Source: a virus
Direction: 5' to 3' (one strand)
Virus record (IMG/VR): IMGVR_UViG_3300046734_000088
Span: 1 to 20,446 of that record
DNA: 20,446 nucleotides
The notes under the pieces were generated by a model. The model was not told the origin of the DNA and did not search any database. It saw nothing but the letters and a program-made list of their open reading frames with translations. Shown piece by piece: positions 12,844 through 19,644 of the stretch (positions within the stretch are counted from its first letter, which is position 1; each line of letters starts with the position of its first letter). The position numbers were made by a program, and so were the translations under genes.

Positions 12844-13878
12844 TTATGACTCCTTTATGAGCTGGTTGGCATACTGTTCTGCGGTTAACCCTAGTCGCTT
12901 TGCGAGAGCGATTTGGGTGCGGCTCAACCTCACTTTGCGTGGTTTGGCACCGTTATTCCTAGAGGAAGGGGCCACCACCACGGAGGGGCTTCGGGAAGTC
13001 GAGGAAGGTTGTGCGCCCTGAGACGCCTCACCTGAGCCACTGTCTTCTTCGCCGAAGTAGTCTGGAAACCTTGACCGCATGGTGCGATCAATGGTCTCAA
13101 AGTATTCGTCCGAGTTAGGATCAAAGCCCTCGTCCCGAACTAATTTTTCATGCACGCCGTAAGCCAGCGCGGTCATATCTTTTTCTTGGCCAAACCAAGG
13201 ATTTTTTTCTGACCATTGCACTGCCTTCGCCGAGGGAGTTGGCGGTGCTGGTCCAACTTCGGGCTGTTTAGCCGGCTTTGCCGCTGGCTTAAACTGCTCT
13301 GGAGCCTGTTGAGGGCGCTGTTGAAGATGATTTAGCTGGTAGTCAGCAGACTTTAGCTCTGACTGCGCATTGATCATCGCCTCTTGCGCTTCAAGAATCT
13401 TGTCTGTGTTGCCCTCTTCGTAAGCCTGACGATAGCTATTCTTAGCTTGATCGACAGCCATAGACGCTCGCTCTCGTATCTGATGTACCAGATACTGCTC
13501 GCCTTCTTGAATGATCTTGTGATACTGCTTGCTTTGCTCCGCGTACTGTTGAGCAACTTTGATAGCCTCTTCGCGAAGGCGCTCTGCCTCTTCACGTTGA
13601 CGACGCTCTTCGTGCTGTTGATAGCGGAGCTTATTAATTCGTTTTTTGACCTTTTCGGAGTAACCCTCCAGCTCTTCGTCTCCGCTTGAGCTTGGCTTGG
13701 CCTCCTTTGTCTCCTTAGCAGGGGGGCGGCGGTCTTCTGCGGGTCGGTCATCTACCACCTCCACATCTACATCAGGAACTAGACCTTCGTCATCCGGCTT
13801 CTTACCAATAACCGTTTTGACACCAAAAAACTTTTCTTCAGCAGAATGCTCCTGCTGTTCCATTTGCTCTTCACTCAT
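12844..13878 (-). CDS. Capsid scaffolding protein
   Basis: A 344-residue, very charged protein with no globular hydrophobic core. An acidic N terminus (residues 1-75) leads to a long helical, coiled-coil region (about 75-185, KVKKRINKLRYQQHEERRQR and on through YAEQSKQYHKIIQEGEQYLV). A Pro/Ala/Lys linker (186-215) follows, then a block with NPWFGQEKDMTALAYGVHEK and GFDPNSDEYFETIDRTMRSR (about 226-270). A Ser-rich linker leads to a basic C-terminal helix-turn-helix-like segment (314-344, RKVRLSRTQIALAKRLGLTA). A basic C-terminal tail that binds the coat is standard in scaffolding proteins such as P22 gp8. It overlaps the GroES-like gene by ATGA. Order portal, chaperonin, scaffold, capsid supports the call. 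Confidence 0.8.
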   Translation of the reverse strand: MSEEQMEQQEHSAEEKFFGVKTVIGKKPDDEGLVPDVDVEVVDDRPAEDRRPPAKETKEAKPSSSGDEELEGYSEKVKKRINKLRYQQHEERRQREEAERLREEAIKVAQQYAEQSKQYHKIIQEGEQYLVHQIRERASMAVDQAKNSYRQAYEEGNTDKILEAQEAMINAQSELKSADYQLNHLQQRPQQAPEQFKPAAKPAKQPEVGPAPPTPSAKAVQWSEKNPWFGQEKDMTALAYGVHEKLVRDEGFDPNSDEYFETIDRTMRSRFPDYFGEEDSGSGEASQGAQPSSTSRSPSVVVAPSSRNNGAKPRKVRLSRTQIALAKRLGLTAEQYANQLIKES

Positions 13879-14228
13879 ACCTTTTCAATCCCCCTCGGGT
13901 CTTCTACAACTGCTTCGACGCTATCGTCGTTAATCAGGCGAAACTCTTTGCCGTGAATTTTGAACCGCGTCCCACTGTAGGAACGCATCAATATCCACTC
14001 GCCTTCATTGCAATATGGGCCGTGCGGGAAACGACTTTCATCGTTATAGGCATCTGGACCCATCTTCAGCACAAAGCCACAAATAGAACCGATTTCCTCT
14101 ATGTCCATTGTTTGCTTTGATTTGAGTATGCCGCCTTCCGTTTTTTCATCTGGCTCCGGAAGGGCTATAAGCAGTTTGTAACCTTTAGGCTCAGGTAGTT
14201 GACTAGCAGTTTTTTGCTCTTCAGTCAT
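13875..14228 (-). CDS. GroES-like co-chaperonin
   Basis: A 117-residue protein with the co-chaperonin layout. Residues 14-25 (PKGYKLLIALPE) are the first barrel strand. Residues 28-43 form the mobile loop with EGGILKSKQT, where GGIL (32-35) corresponds to the hydrophobic tripeptide that GroES uses to bind GroEL. Then follow GSICGFVLKMGPDAYNDESR (47-66), FPHGPYCNEGEWILMRSYSG (67-86) and TRFKIHGKEFRLINDDSVEA (87-106). Compared with bacterial GroES (about 95 residues) the extra length is at both ends. T4 gp31 and RB49 CocO are known phage counterparts for capsid folding. GGAAAGGA lies upstream of the ATG. Its place between the portal and scaffold genes supports a head-folding role with host GroEL; no GroEL gene is in the window. 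Confidence 0.78.
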   Translation of the reverse strand: MTEEQKTASQLPEPKGYKLLIALPEPDEKTEGGILKSKQTMDIEEIGSICGFVLKMGPDAYNDESRFPHGPYCNEGEWILMRSYSGTRFKIHGKEFRLINDDSVEAVVEDPRGIEKV

Positions 14229-14273
14229 AATTCCTTTCCTGCACCAGAGTTAGGCGTCTGGCGTCACCATGCA

Positions 14274-14286
14274 CTACACCGTGTAG
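14274..14286. promoter_or_regulatory. 13-bp inverted repeat before the GroES-like gene
   Basis: The plus strand reads ctacaccgtgtag, with 6-bp perfect arms and a single-base centre. It sits in the 62-bp gap between the 66-residue gene and the GroES-like gene, upstream of the latter. A hairpin with such a short loop would be poor, so a DNA-binding site is more likely than a terminator. There is no T-run. Function unknown. Confidence 0.3.
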
Positions 14287-14290
14287 CGAA

Positions 14291-14491
14291 TTAGTCGCGC
14301 TCTATCCTGTCGTTAAGATCAAGAAGTGCGCGCTCTGCGTAGGCTAATCCTTGAATAATCCCTACACAGCGGGAGTACTCTTCCATGTCCTTGCATCCGC
14401 CAACCGCTATATGGTCGGTGATCTCGTTCATGTGATCGCGATACTCAGTTTGAAGCGCCTGCAACATGTTGTTGCTTGCTTTTTTAGTCAT
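14291..14491 (-). CDS. Small helical protein after the portal, function unknown
   Basis: A 66-residue acidic, all-helical protein: MTKKASNNMLQALQTEYRDH, MNEITDHIAVGGCKDMEEYS, RCVGIIQGLAYAERALLDLN and DRIERD. The GIIxGLAYAERALLDLxxR block is one I recall from many phages directly after the portal gene. Its start overlaps the portal stop by eight bases (ATGACTAA), so translation is coupled. Length and helix-turn-helix-like amphipathicity suggest a small oligomeric head or portal-associated protein. It lacks a membrane segment and catalytic motif. Confidence 0.68.
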   Translation of the reverse strand: MTKKASNNMLQALQTEYRDHMNEITDHIAVGGCKDMEEYSRCVGIIQGLAYAERALLDLNDRIERD

Positions 14492-16919
14492 CGACTAAGT
14501 CCCTGATTGCATTGAAACCGGCTTTGAAGCCTTCGATTTCTTTTTGCGACTCATCCCTGCTCTGCTGGGTAGCCATCTTGGATGCGAGTCGTGCGCTTTC
14601 TATGCGCTCTTGTTGCTCCATCTTCTGGAGATCAACCATTGATTTGTTTTGGGACTTTTCAAGATCGGCCTGTATCTTAGCCATCTCGGTTTGCGCCTTA
14701 GCCATTGCCTCTTGCTCTTTGAGGGTTATCTCCCGTTGTTGCATCTGAACAATCGGGTCTTCCACTTGCTTGGCGTTTTGCTCGGCTTGGGCCATCATCT
14801 TGGCCTTACCGGTAATCTGGTCTGCCGCTGGGGCAACCAGCCTTGATATGCGGAGTTCAATATCCTCCGGTAGCTTTTCATCTGGGCCGGGAAGCGCCAC
14901 TCCCAGTTCTTTTTCTATCTTGGCGCGATACGCAAATGCGACGTGCTCTGCAATGTGAGAGGCCATTGCCGCTTGCATGACCTTGGCCTTTGGCGACTTG
15001 GCCGCTAGTTTTTGTATTTCTGGGTCTTCCATTGCCGCCATATGCACTTGGATGTGTGCCTCATGGTCTTGATAGATAAACGCCTTAACGGGGTCGCCGT
15101 TCAAGATGTTCATATTCTCGGTAACGGGGTCTGTCGGCTTTAGGTCGTCTTCTGTGGGGACGATCTTGTCTGCGTCTTGTATGCCCAGAACCTCTAGCAT
15201 CTGTCGGTGAAGAAGAGGCATGTCGTACATCTGCGGCGCGGACGTGGCAAGCTGTAGTGCCGCCTGATACTGCATAATGCGCTGGGCCATTGTTCCCGCG
15301 TTTGGGTCGCTGACCGGAATAATATCTACCCGATCATCAAAATCTTCGATCATTACCTGATCGTCTTCAGTCTCATACGGGTAGACTCCCGGCCCGTAAT
15401 CCCGAACGATCTCGGTCAAAATACCTAGCTCACGCGAAACAGCGGCATGAACACGGGCTTGAACCGCGCTCATCACCTTCATCTCTCGCTCAAGCACAGC
15501 AAGCGTGGTGCCAACCGGCGCTTCGCCATTAATATCTGAGGCTTTTACATCCGCCGCTGATGCGAATCTCCGGCCTTCTTGCACGATATCCCCAAGCAAC
15601 TGGTATAGGACGTTGCTGGGTTCTTTGTAAGGAAGGAACGAGATGTTGTCGCGGATTGCGCCACCCGGAACATCTACGTCTCGGAACTCTCCGGGCATGA
15701 TGGGAGTGTCATCACCCTTAATTCTGAGTCCCCGAGATTTCAATCCCCCCGGTAGGTTGGCAAGCGTTCCGGCGTCTACAAGCTGTCTCAGCAGTGATGT
15801 AGCTGACTTGGACAGTCCGCCAATCATATGCACTAGACCAAAGCCGTAGAAGCCCAGTCCGGGCAGGTATTGGTAATGGACGTAATGATCCCGCTTTAGC
15901 TTCTTGGGGTCGTCCTCGTACCAGTTGCGCCGAACTGCAAGTATTGTTCTTGATGACTTGTCAATAGTAACCACATACGGCAACGCAATGCCCGTAGGTT
16001 CTCCGCGATCTGTGTCTTCAAATCCGACAAGGTCGATATCGACGTGCATCTCAAGCAGGACGTGACGGTTGTCAAACTCGTAGTTTTCCGAGTCCCCTGT
16101 CAGCCTGTTGTACTTCTGCTGAATCTCCGAAATGTCCGGAGCGGGCGGCGGGAGGTCGATGTTGCTGTAGAACCCTGCAACCTGCAACTTCCTGATTTCG
16201 TTGGAAGTTTTCTTCATTATGTGGGTAGCACGCTCGCACGTCGTCAGGTCTGACGCGCCATAGCTCACCACAAAGTCCTCTGCCGGAACGAACATTGCGC
16301 AAGGACGATCCATGTTGGGGTCGAAATACACCTTGCGGAACGCAGATCCGGCAATCGGCAGAGAAAACAACAGTTTTTCCGTTTCCGTCCGATACTCAGT
16401 CATGCGCTGTGTAATCAGGTAGTTGAGGTAGTTCTCAACTCTGTGCGCCTGTTTTGTCTTGTCATCGGTGATTTTCCCGACGATAGAAGTCTTGACCGGC
16501 CCGCTAGCAGGGTAAATCTCTTGTATTGTTTGGGCTTGGAACCGGATAACCGCTTCGGACAGCATTGGGTGAAATACACCACAGGCGCCCTCCCACGGGG
16601 TGGATCGGTCCTCAAACTTTAATCCTAACAAGTCAAGACCACGGATATAAGCGTCTTCCCAGTCTGCGCGGCTGTTTCTGTCTGCCTCAAACTGAGCAAC
16701 AAGCTCGCTTGACAAGACATCAAGATCCGCCTGACCCATAAACTCAGCCAAGTTTGAGTCGTGCCGGACCCCCATCCGCTCAGAGGCATCGGGGCTAAAA
16801 TCAATAATCACACCGCCATCTTCGTCCATCATGCTGATAGACTCGGGGTTTTCGACCACGATCTCTAGATCTTCGCCCTCTGGCGCGTCAAAGGGCTGTG
16901 CAAGCCGGTCAATAGCCAC
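14484..16919 (-). CDS. Portal protein
   Basis: An 811-residue portal, the dodecameric ring through which DNA enters and leaves the head. Features in order: an acidic N terminus with DEDGGVIIDF; an ADWEDAYIRGLDLLGLKFED block; TPWEGACGVFHPMLSEAVIR followed by FQAQTIQEIYPASGPVKTSI, a strong family signature; FSLPIAGSAFRKVYFDPNMD; VPAEDFVVSYGASDLTTCER; and HYQYLPGLGFYGFGLVHMIG, the wing-clip region. A helical crown region with AADVKASDINGEAPVGTTLA follows. The last roughly 90 residues are Gln/Lys/Glu-rich coiled coil (EQEAMAKAQTEMAKIQADLE), as in other long portals such as P22 gp1 (725 residues). The start is one base after the stop of the 98-residue basic gene, and the end overlaps the next gene. 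Confidence 0.87.
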   Translation of the reverse strand: MAIDRLAQPFDAPEGEDLEIVVENPESISMMDEDGGVIIDFSPDASERMGVRHDSNLAEFMGQADLDVLSSELVAQFEADRNSRADWEDAYIRGLDLLGLKFEDRSTPWEGACGVFHPMLSEAVIRFQAQTIQEIYPASGPVKTSIVGKITDDKTKQAHRVENYLNYLITQRMTEYRTETEKLLFSLPIAGSAFRKVYFDPNMDRPCAMFVPAEDFVVSYGASDLTTCERATHIMKKTSNEIRKLQVAGFYSNIDLPPPAPDISEIQQKYNRLTGDSENYEFDNRHVLLEMHVDIDLVGFEDTDRGEPTGIALPYVVTIDKSSRTILAVRRNWYEDDPKKLKRDHYVHYQYLPGLGFYGFGLVHMIGGLSKSATSLLRQLVDAGTLANLPGGLKSRGLRIKGDDTPIMPGEFRDVDVPGGAIRDNISFLPYKEPSNVLYQLLGDIVQEGRRFASAADVKASDINGEAPVGTTLAVLEREMKVMSAVQARVHAAVSRELGILTEIVRDYGPGVYPYETEDDQVMIEDFDDRVDIIPVSDPNAGTMAQRIMQYQAALQLATSAPQMYDMPLLHRQMLEVLGIQDADKIVPTEDDLKPTDPVTENMNILNGDPVKAFIYQDHEAHIQVHMAAMEDPEIQKLAAKSPKAKVMQAAMASHIAEHVAFAYRAKIEKELGVALPGPDEKLPEDIELRISRLVAPAADQITGKAKMMAQAEQNAKQVEDPIVQMQQREITLKEQEAMAKAQTEMAKIQADLEKSQNKSMVDLQKMEQQERIESARLASKMATQQSRDESQKEIEGFKAGFNAIRDLVDD

Positions 16920-17201
16920 TTAGCCTTTTCCGCCCTTCTTCCCGCCTTTGGTGTTCATCTTGCTCATGACCCTGCCGCCTTTGAAGTAGCCCTTGGACTT
17001 AGGGACCATACCGCCCGCCATCATCTTGCCTTTGCCATCAGCCGCGAAGAAGGGCACCTTTGCACCGTCCTTTTCGACCATCTCAAGTTTGCCGCCCTTC
17101 TTGTACTTGTAGCCATCTGGATGGGTTTTTGTTTTGACCTTGCCGCCAGCGGCATACACCTTGGACTGCTTACGCATCACCTTGGACTGCTTACGCATCA
17201 T
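16920..17201 (-). CDS. Lys/Gly-rich small basic protein, function unknown
   Basis: A basic protein of 92 to 98 residues, depending on start. I prefer ATG 17201 (or the adjacent ATG at 17198) over ATG 17216, because AGGTGA lies about five bases upstream of 17201 and this start overlaps the stop of the upstream gene. It begins with MMRKQSKV, and MRKQSKV is then repeated exactly because of a 21-bp duplication. Further blocks are YAAGGKVKTKTHPDGYKYKK, GGKLEMVEKDGAKVPFFAAD, GKGKMMAGGMVPKSKGYFKG and GRVMSKMNTKGGKKGGKG. The KKGGKLEMVEKDGxKVPFFAADGKGKM block recurs, to my memory, in marine phages. It is one of six basic KGG-rich small proteins in the window. Role unknown; the gene sits just before the portal gene. 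Confidence 0.7.
   Translation of the reverse strand: MMRKQSKVMRKQSKVYAAGGKVKTKTHPDGYKYKKGGKLEMVEKDGAKVPFFAADGKGKMMAGGMVPKSKGYFKGGRVMSKMNTKGGKKGGKG
17157..17198. repeat. Perfect 21-bp tandem duplication
   Basis: Two adjacent copies of a 21-bp unit (17157-17177 and 17178-17198; core ttggactgcttacgcat) encode MRKQSKV twice at the start of the Lys/Gly-rich gene. The copies are identical, so the duplication is recent or kept by conversion. The second copy also contains the TAA stop of the upstream 228-residue gene. Confidence 0.9.
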
Positions 17202-17877
17202 CGCGATCACCTGCATATAAGTTGTCGAATACTCTGTTTACGTCCAGCGTGTAGTCCAAATCCGACTTGGAATAGTGGATGTGCTGAGACGGCCTAAAAT
17301 CTGGTGCCCCCTCGCCTGTCGAGAACCATGCTGGGTGTGTCACCCTGACACGGTTATTTGGCAAGGCCACTATGTTTCCGGTCCACGGGCCTGCATCTAA
17401 CAACTCCATCACATGGCTCTGCTTGTGCTGGGCAGGATCATCTGCGATTTCGTTGTCGGTGTAGTCCACCGTGAACATATACTTCGCGGGATAGAAATTA
17501 CCGTCTATCTTGGCAATCCAAGGGCATGGGGTTGCTCTGTCCAGCACATAGACACTGTGCTCTCTGGACGAACAGTCCCAAGGCTGTGCCGCGTAGACCG
17601 GCATTGGCTCTGGCCACTCATCAAATGGAGTGTCTCCAACCAGTGCGGTAATCGGCATTCTTGCCCACATTGCGCCACCGTGAACATTCGTCTCGTCGGT
17701 GTCGTAGGTCTCGGCGCCAGTAAAAATTATCTGAAAACTCAAGCACCTACACGGCATAGTTGTCACAGCGATTACCATCGCATGCAAGAACTCTCCGTGG
17801 TATTTACTATGGTTGTGCGTGTACTCACGCCTAACCCAGCACTTGAAGTGCGGGATATTGCTTTGCAGAAAAGCCAT
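17191..17877 (-). CDS. Conserved protein of unknown function between terminase and portal
   Basis: A 228-residue protein I do not recognise functionally. I chose ATG 17877 because GAGGAG lies three bases upstream; the longer open frame (to 18093) only mirrors the terminase 3' end. It begins MAFLQSNIPHFKCWVRREYT and has a His-rich patch (H21, H23, H27, H32, in HNHSKYHGEFLH). Then follow MVIAVTTMPCRCLSFQIIFT (C43, C45), GGAMWARMPITALVGDTPFD, a PWDCSSREHSVYVLDRATPC segment (C102, C118) and FTVDYTDNEIADDPAQHKQS. It ends LDVNRVFDNLYAGDRDDA. I recall the opening block as conserved in phages without annotation. Position between terminase and portal suggests a packaging or head role. The clustered His and Cys residues could bind a metal, but no known motif is visible. 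Confidence 0.72.
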   Translation of the reverse strand: MAFLQSNIPHFKCWVRREYTHNHSKYHGEFLHAMVIAVTTMPCRCLSFQIIFTGAETYDTDETNVHGGAMWARMPITALVGDTPFDEWPEPMPVYAAQPWDCSSREHSVYVLDRATPCPWIAKIDGNFYPAKYMFTVDYTDNEIADDPAQHKQSHVMELLDAGPWTGNIVALPNNRVRVTHPAWFSTGEGAPDFRPSQHIHYSKSDLDYTLDVNRVFDNLYAGDRDDA

Positions 17878-17884
17878 AAGCTCC

Positions 17885-19393
17885 TCAGTAGTAGTTGGCG
17901 ACCCTTGAATAGGGATCGAATTCGTCTTCTTCGTCTGTCCGGAGGGCGACAAAGCCACCCTGCCGGTAGCGGAGAAGAGCCTGCGTCGAGGAGTCAACGA
18001 GGTCGTCATGCTCCCCAGCGGGGAACGCGGCGAACTCTTCGATGACTTCCTCGGCGAATCGGGTCTCTGGCGCCCATACCACGCCAGAGGCAAACAAGTC
18101 AGCTACAGCGTTGACGCGAGCTATCTTGTCGTTTCCACGCGATGGTGTGTATTCCGATACCGGGATACCCATAGCGCGTAACTCAAATATGAGCGGCATT
18201 CCAGCCGCCTTTCCTTCTACTATGAAGGCGTCGGGTTGCATCTCGTTCCACATTTCAAAGGCTGTTTTTTTCAGCTCTGGGAACTCCAACCGTTCTTTGT
18301 AGGCATCCAACAGGATGATGTTCGGCTGTGTAACGCCGTCGTCGTCGGGGTGATAAAACACGCCCCACGTTGTGCAAGCTGAGTAGTCGGCTCGTTGAGT
18401 TTTCAGAAACGCTGTATCCCATGACTGAATCACGAAATCACACTGGGGCGGATAGTCGTGCTCCCACCTTTTCCACCACTCGCGTTTAATTAGTGCGCCT
18501 TCTTCGGCGGTTGGGTTTTGCTGATACTGCGCATTCCACTTGGAAGAGGGCAGTTCGCTACGCAGAGCCTCTAGCTCTGTTTGGCTCCAGAACTCAGGCC
18601 ACAGGGGTTTACCTGATGGCATGATTGCCGGAAACTCAATCACCTCCCACTCATCGGTTCCTACTCGCTGGGTGGAGGATTTAATGATCTTTCCTGTCAG
18701 ATCCCGCATGTGCCAGCGGGTCATCACGATCACGATAGCACCCCCCGGTTGGAGACGCTGTCGTGGTCCTGATGTGTACCAGTCATAGGTTCTGTCAAAG
18801 ACAGCAGGGTCTGCCGACTGGCCCTCCTGCTCCGAGTGAGGGTCATCGATGATTAAAAGGTCTGCACCTTTACCTGTCACCGCGCCGCCAACACCGATAG
18901 CGAAGTATTCGCCGTTTTTGTTGGTGCTCCAGCGTCCCGCGGCCTTTGAATCAGACCTCAACTGGAGTGTGGGGAACGCCTTCTTAAAGTCGTCCGAGTC
19001 CACTAAGTTCCTGACTTTCCGGCCAAAACCCACCGATAATTCAGCCGTATGGGCCGTTTGGATGATCTTTTTCTCTGGAAACTGGCCCAAAAACCATGCC
19101 GGTAGCAGAAACGACGCAAACTCCGACTTGGTGTGTCGAGGCGGCATATTGATGATTAAACGCTTTAATTCGCCTTTGGCGATGCGCTCAAACGACTCTG
19201 CCATGATTTTATGGTGCCGACCTTCAATAAATGCAGGCCATGTGTGCTTGACGAAGCCCATAAAGGTGCTTCGGGCGTCTTCAATCTTCTGGGCCTGCTT
19301 GGCCTGTTCCAGTAATTCTGCCGCCTTCAGCTTAACTTCTGGCGATGCGCCCTTTAGCCGCTTGGCTAGATCAGGCGAGAGGATCTCTGACAT
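17885..19393 (-). CDS. terL: Terminase large subunit (Terminase_6 type)
   Basis: A 502-residue DNA-packaging motor with both domains intact. The ATPase half has a Walker A-like MPPRHTKSE (83-91, with a Thr where many relatives have Gly), Walker B LLIIDD (179-184) and the coupling motif VMTRWH (223-228). The nuclease half, an RNase H fold, has IQSWDTAF with D326, FIVEGKAAG with E393, and EHDDLVDS with D463/D464, giving the three acidic metal ligands. The enzyme pumps genome DNA through the portal and cuts it. Its start overlaps the HNH-like gene as TAATG. No small terminase gene lies immediately upstream in this window. The last residues (DPYSRVANYY) are hydrophilic, and GAGGAG in the stop region serves the next gene. 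Confidence 0.92.
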   Translation of the reverse strand: MSEILSPDLAKRLKGASPEVKLKAAELLEQAKQAQKIEDARSTFMGFVKHTWPAFIEGRHHKIMAESFERIAKGELKRLIINMPPRHTKSEFASFLLPAWFLGQFPEKKIIQTAHTAELSVGFGRKVRNLVDSDDFKKAFPTLQLRSDSKAAGRWSTNKNGEYFAIGVGGAVTGKGADLLIIDDPHSEQEGQSADPAVFDRTYDWYTSGPRQRLQPGGAIVIVMTRWHMRDLTGKIIKSSTQRVGTDEWEVIEFPAIMPSGKPLWPEFWSQTELEALRSELPSSKWNAQYQQNPTAEEGALIKREWWKRWEHDYPPQCDFVIQSWDTAFLKTQRADYSACTTWGVFYHPDDDGVTQPNIILLDAYKERLEFPELKKTAFEMWNEMQPDAFIVEGKAAGMPLIFELRAMGIPVSEYTPSRGNDKIARVNAVADLFASGVVWAPETRFAEEVIEEFAAFPAGEHDDLVDSSTQALLRYRQGGFVALRTDEEDEFDPYSRVANYY

Positions 19394-19644
19394 TATGCCA
19401 TCCGGGCTGTTTTAGTCCGCTTAAATGATCTGTTTTTGGATGCGGAAGCCACCTTGAGGTTGGACTTCTTGTTTGACCCGCCTTTTGACAGGGGCTTCTT
19501 ATGGGCCACGTCTTTGCCGTCGCCCTTCTTAACTTTGCCGCCCTCCTCCATCATTTTTCGCGCCGCGTTACGTTGGGCGCGACGCTTCTTTTGGGTGGGC
19601 TGGGAGTGGTAGTTGTCGTATTCCTTGCGGTAGTTACGCCGCAT
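19393..19644 (-). CDS. HNH-like small basic protein adjacent to terminase
   Basis: An 83-residue basic protein. It begins MRRNYRKEYDNYHSQPTQKK, continues RRAQRNAARKMMEEGGKVKK, then GDGKDVAHKKPLSKGGSNKK, SNLKVASASKNRSFKRTKTA and ends RMA. The segment D45-V46-A47-H48-x-x-P51-L52, followed by S-N62-L63 and later N71, resembles the H-N-H beta-beta-alpha nuclease motif (VDHxxPLSKGG...SNL...CN). Relatives I recall from marine phages have DVHHKDxNP. The residue before H48, usually a metal ligand (D, E or H), is Ala here. There are no zinc-binding cysteines. HNH proteins next to terminase genes are known to aid packaging in several phages (Kala et al. 2014). It is probably a packaging partner; the nuclease activity may be lost. 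Confidence 0.68.
   Translation of the reverse strand: MRRNYRKEYDNYHSQPTQKKRRAQRNAARKMMEEGGKVKKGDGKDVAHKKPLSKGGSNKKSNLKVASASKNRSFKRTKTARMA

Noticed and set aside
17878-18093. Upstream extension of the 228-residue gene to a start at 18093
   Set aside because: The extra 72 residues are Ser/Pro/Arg-rich shadow of the terminase C terminus; GAGGAG before ATG 17877 decides the start.
17871-18093. Possible frameshift fusion of terminase with the next gene
   Set aside because: The terminase has all motifs and ends with a proper TGA, followed by a clean ribosome site and ATG.
19393-19644. Small terminase subunit
   Set aside because: Position fits, but 83 residues without an N-terminal helix-turn-helix plus the DVAHKKPLSKGG...SNL pattern fit an HNH-like protein better.
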